Positions 7,847-16,554 of a DNA stretch of 64,000 bases are shown here, one piece after another; positions within the stretch are counted from its first letter, which is position 1; the number at the start of each line of letters is the position of its first letter. The notes beneath the pieces are model-generated. The model ran no database searches, was not told where the DNA came from, and saw only the letters and a list, made by a program, of their open reading frames with translations. The DNA is taken from NCBI RefSeq assembly GCF_022347545.1, contig NZ_JAKREW010000028.1, forward strand, positions 1 through 64,000, written 5' to 3'. The position numbers and the translations under genes were made by a program. The DNA is from Terribium retamae (GTDB taxonomy: Bacteria; Pseudomonadota; Alphaproteobacteria; Rhizobiales; Rhizobiaceae).

Positions 7847-9748
7847 TCAGACCTGGCGCTTGGGCAGCGCCACGATATTCGCGTCGATGATGAGGTTGCG
7901 CAGGTTGCTGGCCACGACTCGGTTACGCCCCTGCCGTTTCGCCTGGTAGAGGGCAGCATCGGCTGCCTCGAACAGCGAGCCGTCGTCGTCGGCGAAGGCG
8001 GGGCGGATGGTCGAGCAGCCGACGCTGACAGTTACGATCCCATATTCGCTGGCATCGTGTCGTATATTGAGGTCTCGCACCGCCGCACAGATGTCCTCGC
8101 CGATCTTCAGCGCCCCGGCTCCGTCGGTGCCAGGCAACATCGCGACGAACTCCTCGCCGCCGTAGCGCGCACAGAAATCATCCGGCCGTTTCAAGACCTT
8201 GCGGATCGCGGATGCCACCTCGCGCAGGCACTTGTCGCCCTTGGCGTGGCCATAGACGTCGTTATAGGCCTTGAAGAAATCGATATCGATGACATGCAGG
8301 GACAGGAAGTCGCTGTGCCGCGCGGCAAGACGCCATTTCAGGCGGCTCTGCTCATTGAGCTGGCGCCTGTTGGGCAATCCAGTGAGAACATCGACGGCGG
8401 CCATTTTTTCCAATTGCTGTTCGCGCAACACGCGGGCCGTCACCTCGCGTGTCGAGCCAACGATGTAGCGCGGCCCGTCCTTGGACGTGGCGGTCGACAG
8501 GCGCACGCGGTTTTCGAACCACAGTTCGTTGCCGCCGGCATCGAAGGCGCGGAAGAGATAGTCGACGTCCTCTTCGCCACGGCCCACCCGCTGCAAGGCG
8601 GCGTCGATGGTGCCGAGATCGTCCGGGTGTATGTGGTTGCGCCAGTCGAAATTGCTGAGCGCGCTCTCGGCGAGCCCGAGCACCTGTGCAGCCACCGGCG
8701 AAATGAAGACGATGCGCCCGTCGAGATCGCTGACGAAGGCCATGTCGCCGGATTGGCGGGCGACCATTTCGTAGATGTCGCGATCGGCTTGCGCCATGCG
8801 CTGCAACTGTTCGCGCTCGTGCAGAAGTGCCGCGATCATCACGACGACAATGAAGGTAAGCACCAGGAACACGCGGCAAAGCAGCAGTGCCTGATGCACA
8901 TCGGCTCCCTTCTGCGCGCTCCCGGTCAAATGCAGATGGTCGATGGCATGAAAAGGACCCTGGCCCGCACCGGTCAAAAGCACCGCGATCGGCACCAGCA
9001 AGGCCATGGCCACTGAAAGCCCGATGAAGCCGACGCGAAACAGGATGATGATCAGTGGCGGCAGGATCAGGAACAGCGGCAACACCGATGACTGCGTGAA
9101 GATCAACGCAGCGAACGCGCCGAAGCCGGCGATCAGGGCGATTGCTTCCGGCAGTTTCCCGCTGCGGTAGAGATCGCGCCATTGCCGTGGACGCGCCCGC
9201 AGCACCGGCGGCGTCAGCACCAGATAGGCCAGCGCCACGTTGGAATAGACGTTCAACCAGTATTCCGTCGAACCGTAGCCTGGTGGTGGCATGCGTACGA
9301 GGGCAAATATGCTGGCGCTGATAAGCGGCAGCACCACCACTGTGACAAAACCGGCCGTTGCCCAGGCGCCGAGCTGGTCTGAACGGCCTTCGACCCAGTC
9401 ACGATCGCGCGACAGGATGGCGGCACCGGCCGTGGCGGCGAGGATCGACGTTATGGTACTGACCAACGCAAAAAGGCTGGTCAGCTCGGAGAGTGAGCCG
9501 ATCGCCAACGCCCGCACGATGATCAGCATCGGAAATGCAGTGATCAGATAGGCGGGCCACTGTCGGCGCGGCGTCAGCAGCAGGATCGCCAGCAACAAGG
9601 CATAGGTAAGCTGCAAGGCAACCATGCCCTGAATGCGAAACAGCGAATTCGAAAGGTAGTTGGCGAGGCCGAGCAGGGCGATCCAGAACACGAACCGTGC
9701 CGTGGTTCCTGTTCTTTGACTGGAGCCAAGTATTTGTAATTGCTGCAT
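7847..9748 (-). CDS. Membrane PAS-GGDEF diguanylate cyclase (MASE1-like sensor)
   Basis: A 633-residue protein. The first ~310 residues hold about eight to ten hydrophobic segments, similar to a MASE1-type integral sensor. A PAS domain follows (about 330-450, 'DGRIVFISPVAAQVLGL'), then a GGDEF domain. The active site reads GGEEF at residues 530-534, and RPDD sits five residues upstream, so both the catalytic loop and the inhibitory I-site are intact. It is predicted to make cyclic di-GMP in response to a membrane or PAS ligand. A second active-looking cyclase and one degenerate GGDEF protein occur elsewhere in the window. Confidence 0.92.
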   Translation of the reverse strand: MQQLQILGSSQRTGTTARFVFWIALLGLANYLSNSLFRIQGMVALQLTYALLLAILLLTPRRQWPAYLITAFPMLIIVRALAIGSLSELTSLFALVSTITSILAATAGAAILSRDRDWVEGRSDQLGAWATAGFVTVVVLPLISASIFALVRMPPPGYGSTEYWLNVYSNVALAYLVLTPPVLRARPRQWRDLYRSGKLPEAIALIAGFGAFAALIFTQSSVLPLFLILPPLIIILFRVGFIGLSVAMALLVPIAVLLTGAGQGPFHAIDHLHLTGSAQKGADVHQALLLCRVFLVLTFIVVVMIAALLHEREQLQRMAQADRDIYEMVARQSGDMAFVSDLDGRIVFISPVAAQVLGLAESALSNFDWRNHIHPDDLGTIDAALQRVGRGEEDVDYLFRAFDAGGNELWFENRVRLSTATSKDGPRYIVGSTREVTARVLREQQLEKMAAVDVLTGLPNRRQLNEQSRLKWRLAARHSDFLSLHVIDIDFFKAYNDVYGHAKGDKCLREVASAIRKVLKRPDDFCARYGGEEFVAMLPGTDGAGALKIGEDICAAVRDLNIRHDASEYGIVTVSVGCSTIRPAFADDDGSLFEAADAALYQAKRQGRNRVVASNLRNLIIDANIVALPKRQV

Positions 9749-9967
9749 TAGCCGTGCGTGATCGAGTGCGCCTTGCCCGCCCCCTATCTAGCTTGCCGCC
9801 TTTAAGAATGAGATGCCAGCGGCAATTGCCTTTAAATCAAATTCGATGAATGCCCGATGACGCTTGAACACCGGCAAATGCCGGCCTTGAAGCAAACAAG
9901 CCGCATGGCACCGGAGATTTACTGTCCGGAAACGAAACTGTCGGGCGCTTGGCGGGCGCCGCCGCGC

Positions 9968-10387
9968 TTAAAGATAAGCCGTGATTTGAGGCGCCTCTAG
10001 CTGCCGATCGCGCTTGCCGTCTTCATAGATGACAGGCGCCGCCGCCAGTTCTTCTTCGGTGGCATCGTCCAGGCAGGCGACGTTCACGGCCCAGAAATTT
10101 CCACCCATGAAATCGAGATAACCGCGCGAGAAGGGATGCACGCCGCATTTCGGGCACATGTAGTGGTTGATGTCGCCTTCGGGCCAATTCGAGGGCGTGG
10201 GTTGGTAGTCGATCATCTCGGCCTTGCCGCTGGTGATCTCGACCGCTTCGTAGGCGGCGAAGGATTTCTTGTACCCGACCTTCAGGCAGAAGCTGCAATT
10301 GCAGCGGCGGATGCCGTCGTCGAAATCGAGTTCGGCGGAAAAGCGGATAGAGCCGCAATGGCAGCTGCCATGATAGGTCTTCCTCAT
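9968..10387 (-). CDS. GFA (glutathione-dependent formaldehyde-activating) family protein
   Basis: A 139-residue zinc protein of the GFA/CENP-V fold. The metal-binding cysteines are visible as SCHCGSIRF near the N-terminus, RCNCSFC about 20 residues later, and CPKCGVHPFSRG in the middle. ATG 10387 places the first CxC at the usual distance; the longer reading from 10465 adds residues not typical of the family. Members bind glutathione and may help formaldehyde or other adduct metabolism, but most are unassigned. The 219 bases between it and the GGDEF gene hold nothing recognisable. Confidence 0.88.
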   Translation of the reverse strand: MRKTYHGSCHCGSIRFSAELDFDDGIRRCNCSFCLKVGYKKSFAAYEAVEITSGKAEMIDYQPTPSNWPEGDINHYMCPKCGVHPFSRGYLDFMGGNFWAVNVACLDDATEEELAAAPVIYEDGKRDRQLEAPQITAYL

Positions 10388-10610
10388 CCTTTTCCCATCC
10401 TCTGTCCGACCAGCTTCGCAAGCATGCACATTGCGGGTGGCGATGATACCCGCCTTGCCATGCAACTGGCATCGTTGTGGCCAGTTCTTGCCACCGCAGC
10501 GCAGGGATCATATGCCGACAGTTTTACCCGGGTAATATTGACGTAAGCGGCAAAGCCGGGCATAGAGCTGCCGTTTCGACAATGGCAGTATTTTTTCGCT
10601 ACAGTCACTG

Positions 10611-10701
10611 AAGCATTCCCGCTTCTTCCGGAAATGCTCCAACTCCTTGTTTTTTCGCAATTCCAGACGGAAACCCTTCACACTTCTCCTGGAATTGCTC
10701 T
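10611..10701. repeat. Mosaic palindromic repeat, copy 3 (diverged A + inverted C)
   Basis: A diverged module A (AGCATTCCCGCTTCTTCCGG...AATGCTCC) is followed by module C in inverse orientation (CGCAATTCCAGACGG...TCCTGGAATTGCTCT). It ends 28 bases before the MATE gene start. Confidence 0.8.
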
Positions 10702-10728
10702 GGACGGCGGAATCAGGAACGACCGGCA

Positions 10729-12195
10729 ATGAACGACAAGACTTCCCGCCGCCCGTGCGACCTCACCAACGGGCCGATCGCTTCCACGCTTCTGATTTTC
10801 GCGCTGCCGGTTCTCGGCTCCAATGTGCTGCAATCGCTGAACGGTTCGATCAACTCGGTCTGGGTCGGCCGCTTTCTCGGCGAAACGGCGCTGGCCGCGA
10901 CGTCCAACGCCAATCTGGTGCTCTTCCTTCTGCTCGGGACCATGTTCGGCATCGGCATGGCGGCAACCATCCTGGTGGCACAGTCGGTGGGCGCCCGCGA
11001 CATGGTCGAGGCAAGGCGCATCGTCGGCACCAGCGCGACGTTCTTCTTCCTGGTTTCCCTGGTCTTCGCCTTTGGCGGATGGCTGTTTGTCGACCAGATC
11101 CTTGGGCTGCTCGGCACGCCGGCCGACGTCATGCCGCTGGCGCGCGCCTACCTTGTCATCATCTTCGCGGCGGTGCCGGCGGCCAACCTCTTGTCTTTCG
11201 TGATGACCATCCTGCGGGGTGCAGGGGACTCCCGCACGCCCTTCTACTTCATGGCGCTCGCCGTGGTGCTCGACATCATTCTCAATCCGCTGCTCATCAT
11301 CGGTTTCGGTCCGATACCGGGTTTCGGCATCGCTGGCTCCGCGCTCGCGACGCTGATCGGCCAGACGGTGAGCGTGGCAGCGATCCTGATCCTGCTCTAC
11401 CGGCGCAAGCATCCGCTGCGTTTGGCCGGACCGGATCTCGCTTTGCTCAAGCCGGATCCCAGGCTGCTGCGCATCGTCGTCACCAAGGGCATCCCGATGG
11501 GCCTGCAGATGATCGTCATCTCGATGGCGGCGCTCGTGCTGATGGGCATGGTCAATGGCTACGGCTCGCAAGTGGCCGCCGCCTACGGCATCGCCGCGCA
11601 GCTCTGGACCTATATCCAGATGCCGGCGCTGGCGATCGGCGCCGCGGTGTCATCGATGGCGGCACAGAATGTCGGCGCCCGCCGCTGGGATCGGATCGGG
11701 CGGATCGCCGCTGCCGGCGTCGGCTTCAATCTCCTGCTCACCGGTACGCTGGTGTTGCTGCTCTATGTCTTCGACCGCGCGATGCTCGGTCTGTTCCTCG
11801 CAGCCGACGGTGCCGCGGTGGACATCGCCCAGCACATCAACAACCTGGCGTCATGGTCGTTCATCCTGTTCGGCGTCACCATCGTCCTGTTCGCCACCGT
11901 TCGCGCCACCGGCGCGGTTATGCCGCCATTGATCATTCTCATCATCTCGGTGCTGTTCATTCGCACCGGCTTTGCCTATGCGCTGCGCGATATGCTTGGC
12001 CAGGACGCGTTGTGGTGGAGCTTCCCGGCCGGCTCGATCGCCTCGCTGGTGCTGGCCGTCGCCTACTATCGTTTCGGCAAATGGCGCACCATGCATATGA
12101 TCGAGGAGGAGCGGCCGGCGGCGGGCGAGCCGCCGGATACCGGCCTCGGCGTGCCGCGCGGGCGCGCTGCGCTGACGCCGCAGGGAGAGAGCTGA
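10729..12195 (+). CDS. MATE-family multidrug/toxin efflux transporter
   Basis: A 488-residue integral membrane protein with about twelve hydrophobic helices in two homologous halves. It carries MATE signatures such as 'GPIASTLLIFALPVLGSNVLQSLNGSINSVWVGRFLGE' near residues 15-55. MATE proteins export cationic drugs or metabolites with Na+ or H+ antiport. The C-terminal 30 residues are polar. A small membrane protein gene follows after 71 bases. Confidence 0.93.
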   Translation: MNDKTSRRPCDLTNGPIASTLLIFALPVLGSNVLQSLNGSINSVWVGRFLGETALAATSNANLVLFLLLGTMFGIGMAATILVAQSVGARDMVEARRIVGTSATFFFLVSLVFAFGGWLFVDQILGLLGTPADVMPLARAYLVIIFAAVPAANLLSFVMTILRGAGDSRTPFYFMALAVVLDIILNPLLIIGFGPIPGFGIAGSALATLIGQTVSVAAILILLYRRKHPLRLAGPDLALLKPDPRLLRIVVTKGIPMGLQMIVISMAALVLMGMVNGYGSQVAAAYGIAAQLWTYIQMPALAIGAAVSSMAAQNVGARRWDRIGRIAAAGVGFNLLLTGTLVLLLYVFDRAMLGLFLAADGAAVDIAQHINNLASWSFILFGVTIVLFATVRATGAVMPPLIILIISVLFIRTGFAYALRDMLGQDALWWSFPAGSIASLVLAVAYYRFGKWRTMHMIEEERPAAGEPPDTGLGVPRGRAALTPQGES

Positions 12196-12266
12196 AGGGT
12201 GTTTGCTGGCGGCATATCGAATATCGGCATGCTCGCCGTTCTATTCTCAGGGGGAGATTGTGTCAG

Positions 12267-12551
12267 ATGCCACTATTCTGGTCAGTGAGCCTGACTATCC
12301 TTGTTGCCGTGGTTTTGAACCTGAAGACGGCGGCGCTGATGGCATCGGTCGGCAACTGGGGCGAGGCGGTCGGCTCGATGTTTTTTGGCCCTATCGTCTT
12401 TTTCCTGATCGTGCAGGTCGTTCTTTTCCACGCGACGCGGCTTGTGCGCGGCAGTCAGGCAGTCGCGAAGTTCACCACGTCACGGCTGAATTATATCTCG
12501 GGGTTGATTACGCTGCTGGGCGTGTTGGGTGCTGCCGTGAATCCAGCGTAG
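12267..12551 (+). CDS. Small two-helix membrane protein
   Basis: A 94-residue hypothetical protein starting MPLFWSVSLTILVAV. Hydrophobic stretches lie near residues 4-22 and 42-60, and a shorter one near the C-terminus. ATG 12267 is preceded by GGGGGAGA, a clear ribosome site, which is the main reason to call it. It may be co-transcribed with the MATE gene. No family is recognised. Confidence 0.6.
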   Translation: MPLFWSVSLTILVAVVLNLKTAALMASVGNWGEAVGSMFFGPIVFFLIVQVVLFHATRLVRGSQAVAKFTTSRLNYISGLITLLGVLGAAVNPA

Positions 12552-12667
12552 CAGACTTCGAACTCTCGCCAAGAGAGGCAGGACGTATCGCATTGCGGGT
12601 GCTTGCCCTTCGATCCTGACCCGATAGGATCGCCGCCGAAACGGGGCGCCAGCGGCGAGGGTGGACG

Positions 12668-13876
12668 GTGACGGGGGAGAATGATGAAGCGGCATCGCGA
12701 GGATCGCGCATCGCCGAGGTGTTCCGCGTTTTTCTCCAGCTTGGCCTGACTTCCTTCGGCGGTCCGATCGCGCATCTCGGCTATTTTCGCGACGCCTTCG
12801 TGGTGCGCAGGAAGTGGATCGACGACGCCGGTTACGCCGATCTCGTCGCGCTGTGCCAGTTCCTCCCTGGCCCTGCCTCCAGTCAGGTCGGCTTTTCGCT
12901 CGGCGTGCTGCGCGGCGGCGGTCTCGTCGGCGGCCTCGCGGCCTGGGCCGGCTTTACGCTGCCGTCGGCATTGCTGCTGCTTGTCTTCGCGCTGGGTGCC
13001 GGCGCACTCGACAATCCTGTCGGCCAGGGCATCCTGCATGGGCTGAAACTGGTGGCGGTGGCCGTGGTGGCGCAGGCGTTATGGGGCATGGCGCGCACGC
13101 TGACGCCGGACCGCCAGCGCATCGCCATTGCGCTTGGTGCTCTCTTGCTTGCCACGCTTGTCGGCGGCTGGTTCGGCCAAGTCGGCGCCATAGCGGCCGG
13201 TGCGGTCGCCGGGCTCTTCCTGTGCCGGAGTGAAGCTGGCGAGCCGTCGTTTCACCCGGCTTTCCCGGTCAGCCGTCGGGCCGGCACTGCAGCGCTTGCC
13301 TTATTCTCCATCTTGCTCCTGCTCCCTCCGCTGTTGGTTGCCTGGACCGGCAACCATGCGCTGGCCTTCTTCGACGCTTTCTACCGGTCCGGGGCGCTGG
13401 TGTTCGGTGGCGGCCATGTCGTGCTGCCGCTGCTGGAAAACGCCGTTGCGGCGCCCGGCTGGGTGCCGGTGCAGGATTTCCTTGCCGGTTATGGCGCGGC
13501 ACAGGCCGTGCCCGGCCCGCTTTTCACCTTCGCCGCCTATCTCGGCGCCGTGTCCGGTGTCGTGCCCAACGGTCTCCTCGGCGCTTCGCTGGCGCTTGTC
13601 GCCATCTTCCTGCCCGGGCTGTTGCTTGTCTATGGCGCGCTACCGTTCTGGGACAAGCTGCGCGGCCTGCCGAAGGCGCAGGCGGCAATGCGCGGCACCA
13701 ATGCCGCCGTCGTCGGCATCCTTGCTGCCGCCTTCTATGATCCGGTATTGACCAGCGCCATCACCGGGCCGCTCGATGTCTTGCTCGGCCTGGGTGGCTT
13801 CCTGCTGCTGGTCTTCGCCAAGGCGCCGCCCTGGGTGGTGGTGCTTTTGCTGGCGGCGGCAGGAGCCGTGGCGTGA
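12668..13876 (+). CDS. chrA: ChrA-family chromate/anion transporter
   Basis: A 402-residue membrane protein made of two homologous CHR domains. The family motif appears in the first half as 'LGLTSFGGPIAHLGYFRDAFV...W' with 'LPGPASSQVGF', and in the second half as 'GALVFGGGHVVLPLLE' with 'AVPGPLFTFAAYLG'. ChrA proteins export chromate or related oxyanions. The start is GTG 12668; no better ATG precedes the first conserved block. No chrB regulator is adjacent. Confidence 0.9.
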   Translation: MTGENDEAASRGSRIAEVFRVFLQLGLTSFGGPIAHLGYFRDAFVVRRKWIDDAGYADLVALCQFLPGPASSQVGFSLGVLRGGGLVGGLAAWAGFTLPSALLLLVFALGAGALDNPVGQGILHGLKLVAVAVVAQALWGMARTLTPDRQRIAIALGALLLATLVGGWFGQVGAIAAGAVAGLFLCRSEAGEPSFHPAFPVSRRAGTAALALFSILLLLPPLLVAWTGNHALAFFDAFYRSGALVFGGGHVVLPLLENAVAAPGWVPVQDFLAGYGAAQAVPGPLFTFAAYLGAVSGVVPNGLLGASLALVAIFLPGLLLVYGALPFWDKLRGLPKAQAAMRGTNAAVVGILAAAFYDPVLTSAITGPLDVLLGLGGFLLLVFAKAPPWVVVLLLAAAGAVA

Positions 13877-13886
13877 CCCCTTTCGC

Positions 13887-14480
13887 CTATGGCAGAGGCA
13901 GGCACCAGATCGCGAACAGCGGCTGGTTCCCCGAGCGCATGGCGTGGATGATGTTGGCGGGATTGTGGATCAGGCCGCCGATGCCGGGCTCGATCCACGG
14001 GTCGTCATCCTGCCGCCAGTGCCCCTTCGACAAGGCGATGTAGACTTCTTCCGGTGGGTGCCGGTGGTTCGGATAATCCGTGTTCGGGCTCAGGATAGAC
14101 GCGCCGATCTCGACCGTTTTGCTGGGTATCGCGCCGCCGTCCCCGACGATCGTCGCCTCGGCATAGTTTTCGGCAAGCGTGTCGGAGATGCGCCGCTCGG
14201 CGCGGCTGCTCCAGGCCAGAAGCGGCTCGATCTCCCGGAAGGATGCCGCCAGCTTGCGCAGTCCTGCATTTTCCAGATTGCGATAGCTGGTTTCCAGATG
14301 GATACAGGCTGGCCGTCGAGCTGGTTCTGTCGAGCCGGTTTCGGCCTCGCCACGCGGAATGGCCACCGCTACACGCTGCCAGCCAAGCGCCAGCGGCGTG
14401 TCGCCGGTTGCTTTCGGCCCGATCGCGGCAGTCAGATCATCGAGGAAGGTTGCCAGCTTTTCCCGGTTGGTTGCTGCCAT
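13887..14480 (-). CDS. DMSP-lyase-like cupin protein
   Basis: A 197-residue protein whose C-terminal half is a cupin. It has the metal-site segment 'PNHRHPPEEVYIALSKGHWR' and the second motif 'IHNPANIIHAMRSG'. This pairing of HxxxxE-Y and late His residues matches the dimethylsulfoniopropionate lyase family (DddQ/DddL-like). The N-terminal half is helical. It lies 72 bases downstream of the MttB-family methyltransferase on the same strand, so the two are probably one transcript. Whether it acts on DMSP or another onium compound is not decidable here. Confidence 0.7.
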   Translation of the reverse strand: MAATNREKLATFLDDLTAAIGPKATGDTPLALGWQRVAVAIPRGEAETGSTEPARRPACIHLETSYRNLENAGLRKLAASFREIEPLLAWSSRAERRISDTLAENYAEATIVGDGGAIPSKTVEIGASILSPNTDYPNHRHPPEEVYIALSKGHWRQDDDPWIEPGIGGLIHNPANIIHAMRSGNQPLFAIWCLPLP

Positions 14481-14552
14481 ATTGCCGCTCCGCCGTTACA
14501 GCCGCATTGTTCCACGATCGTGCGGACGGGGGCAATGCCTGCGGATGCCCAC

Positions 14553-16142
14553 CTACCCACCCATGCCTGAGCGGGGCAGGTGGATGATACCGTCGAAGCG
14601 CTGGCGCAGGCGGTCGTCGATGGCGCGGGGCACGTGGCTCGGGAAACGTTCCGCCAGGATGCGCTTCTTCTCGGCGATGGCACGCTGCAGGATGTCGGGC
14701 TTGCCCTTTTCGTTCCATTCCTTCGGCGAGAAACGGTCGCCGATGGCCGGGTAGAAATATTCCGTCTGCATCAACTTCAGCGTCTGGTCGTTGCCGAGAT
14801 AGTGGCCGGGACCGTTGAGGCAGACTTCAGTGATGGTGTCGATCGACAGGGCCTCGTCGCTGACCTCGATGCCGCGCACGCAGCGCAGGCACTGGCCGAT
14901 CATGTCGTTGTCGATGATCAGGCTTTCCAGGCAGAAGCCGAGCAGGGAAGCGTGCATGCCCGCGGATTCGTAGACGAGGTTGAGGCCCGACAGGCCGGCC
15001 ATCACGTCGGTGATGCCCTTTTCGAAACCCGACTGGATGTCGGGCAGTTTGGAATCGGCCATGCCGGCGGCCGAGCCGCCGGGCAGGTCGTAGAATTGCG
15101 CCATCTGCGCGCAGGCCGCGGTCAACAGCGCCTGCTCGGCAGAGCCGCCGGACATTGCGCCGGTGCGCAGGTCCGAGACGAAGGGCCAGGTGCCGAAAAT
15201 AGCGGGATGGCCGGGTTTGATGGCATTGACGTACACCAGTCCCGCCAGCACTTCGGCCACCGCCTGCACCACTGCGCCTGCAATTGCGGCCGGTGCGGTC
15301 GCGCCGGCCTGGCCGGCGGAAAGCAGCAGGATCGGGATGCCGCCCTCGACACAGGCCTCCAGCACGCCGCAGGCATCTTCGGCGAATTTCATTGGCGGTA
15401 CGACGAAACAGTTGGAGTTGGAGACGAAGGGCCGGGCACGGAAGTTCTCCTCCCCGCCGGCGATCGTATAGAGCATCTCCAGTGCAGGCTTCACATTCTC
15501 GCGCACCGTGAAGGAGGTGCCGACATGTTTGGAGGTTCCCATCACGCAGGCATAAAGCGTGTTGAAATCCATCTCGAGCGGATCGGGGATGTCACGCGGC
15601 ACCATCGGTCGCTGGAAGAAGTGGATGTTGTCCAGGCCGTCGACGATGCGTGCAGCATCGTAGATGTCCTGCAGCAGGCTCTCGCGATATTCGCGCTTTT
15701 CGACATCGACCAGGTGCACGGCTGCACCGGCGGTGCCGTAATGGACGCGCTTGCCTTGGATCAACATGTCGTGCTTCGGGTCCTGGCCGTGCAGCGTGAA
15801 GTTGCGTGCCGCCTTGCGGATCGTGTCGAGCACCAGCGCCCGCGGGAAGCGGATGCGGCCGTCTTCGCTGTAGCTGGCGCCGACCGCCGTCAGTGCTTCG
15901 ATGCAGGATGGAATGGCATTGGCGAAGCCGACGGTTTCCAAAAGCGTCAGCACCGCCTCATGGATGCGTTCGAGGTCGTTTTGGGCCAATGGGCCGTAGC
16001 GTCCACCCTCCAGGCCAGCCCTCACTGGCCTAATATCATCAGCCAGAGGTGCCGCGCGCATGGCGCGTCGCGCTTCGCGCCCGCCGGACCGGCGAGATCG
16101 GCCGTCGCCTTGCAAATCCTGCTTTTCCGCGGTCATAGACAT
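14553..16142 (-). CDS. Trimethylamine methyltransferase (MttB)-family protein, non-pyrrolysine
   Basis: A 529-residue MttB-superfamily protein. The family core is clear in 'GSAEQALLTAACAQMAQFYDLPGGSAAGMADSK' and 'ESLIIDNDMIGQCLR'. The reading frame has no in-frame amber codon, so it belongs to the non-pyrrolysine group, whose characterised members demethylate glycine betaine and related quaternary amines by transfer to a corrinoid protein. No corrinoid protein is nearby. ATG 16142 is preceded by AGTGGAGG. It lies downstream of a MocR regulator and upstream of the DMSP-lyase-like cupin. Confidence 0.88.
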   Translation of the reverse strand: MSMTAEKQDLQGDGRSRRSGGREARRAMRAAPLADDIRPVRAGLEGGRYGPLAQNDLERIHEAVLTLLETVGFANAIPSCIEALTAVGASYSEDGRIRFPRALVLDTIRKAARNFTLHGQDPKHDMLIQGKRVHYGTAGAAVHLVDVEKREYRESLLQDIYDAARIVDGLDNIHFFQRPMVPRDIPDPLEMDFNTLYACVMGTSKHVGTSFTVRENVKPALEMLYTIAGGEENFRARPFVSNSNCFVVPPMKFAEDACGVLEACVEGGIPILLLSAGQAGATAPAAIAGAVVQAVAEVLAGLVYVNAIKPGHPAIFGTWPFVSDLRTGAMSGGSAEQALLTAACAQMAQFYDLPGGSAAGMADSKLPDIQSGFEKGITDVMAGLSGLNLVYESAGMHASLLGFCLESLIIDNDMIGQCLRCVRGIEVSDEALSIDTITEVCLNGPGHYLGNDQTLKLMQTEYFYPAIGDRFSPKEWNEKGKPDILQRAIAEKKRILAERFPSHVPRAIDDRLRQRFDGIIHLPRSGMGG

Positions 16143-16185
16143 GGAAAACCTCCACTTTTTGTCTTGAAGCTTTGCATGTGGTGGT

Positions 16186-16247
16186 TGGTCCACCATCAGC
16201 GCGCTTCTCCCCTTCTTTCGCCGAACTATGCCAATCGTGTTGGTACA
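16186..16247. promoter_or_regulatory. Candidate MocR operator region upstream of the MttB-family gene
   Basis: The 412-base spacer between the regulator gene and the methyltransferase start contains TTGGTACA at 16240-16247 and TGGTCCAC at 16186-16193. The same two octamers (the second as its complement, GTGGACCA) occur upstream of the MocR gene at 18104-18111 and 18083-18090. Shared words next to a regulator and its likely target suggest operator half-sites. No binding evidence exists in the sequence itself. Confidence 0.45.
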
Positions 16248-16503
16248 GCATATGGGCCAGCGATTCCCGGAAGATGGACCAGGCAAAAGGCAAAAATGCG
16301 GTTCACGAGCGACGCGATTATGAGATCGGGAAGCGGCTTGCTTCCACGGTTCGCGCCTTTGTCAGGCCCTCGCAGGCAGGGTGTCGGGAACTGCTGAAGG
16401 TAGTGGACAGCGGCAGGTGAACGGCATTGCTCGACCGCTTGAGATCCGAGCGCGAGGGGCCGACTTTCGGCGATGAACGAGAAAGCGGCAGCGGCAATTT
16501 ATA

Positions 16504-16532
16504 AACCCTCCCCCCGTTCAAGGGGGAGGGTT
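16504..16532 (-). terminator. Hairpin terminator after the MocR gene
   Basis: On the minus strand an 11-base stem (AACCCTCCCCC with its complement) closes on a short loop and is followed by TTTATAAATT. It begins 23 bases past the MocR stop. The run of T is weak, so termination may be partial. Confidence 0.6.
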
Positions 16533-16554
16533 GATTGTTGCTTGGGAGGTGGAT

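Noticed and set aside
10647..12551. A 634-codon open frame overlapping the MATE gene
   Set aside because: It is Arg/His-rich noise in another frame of a GC-rich gene; only its last 94 codons (from 12267) have a ribosome site and membrane-like composition.
14553..16142. Pyrrolysine in the MttB-family protein
   Set aside because: No in-frame TAG occurs within the coding region, and the family has a large non-pyrrolysine branch.
14580..16397. A 605-codon plus-strand frame opposite the MttB-family gene
   Set aside because: An antisense shadow of a real gene in high-GC DNA, with no recognisable domain.
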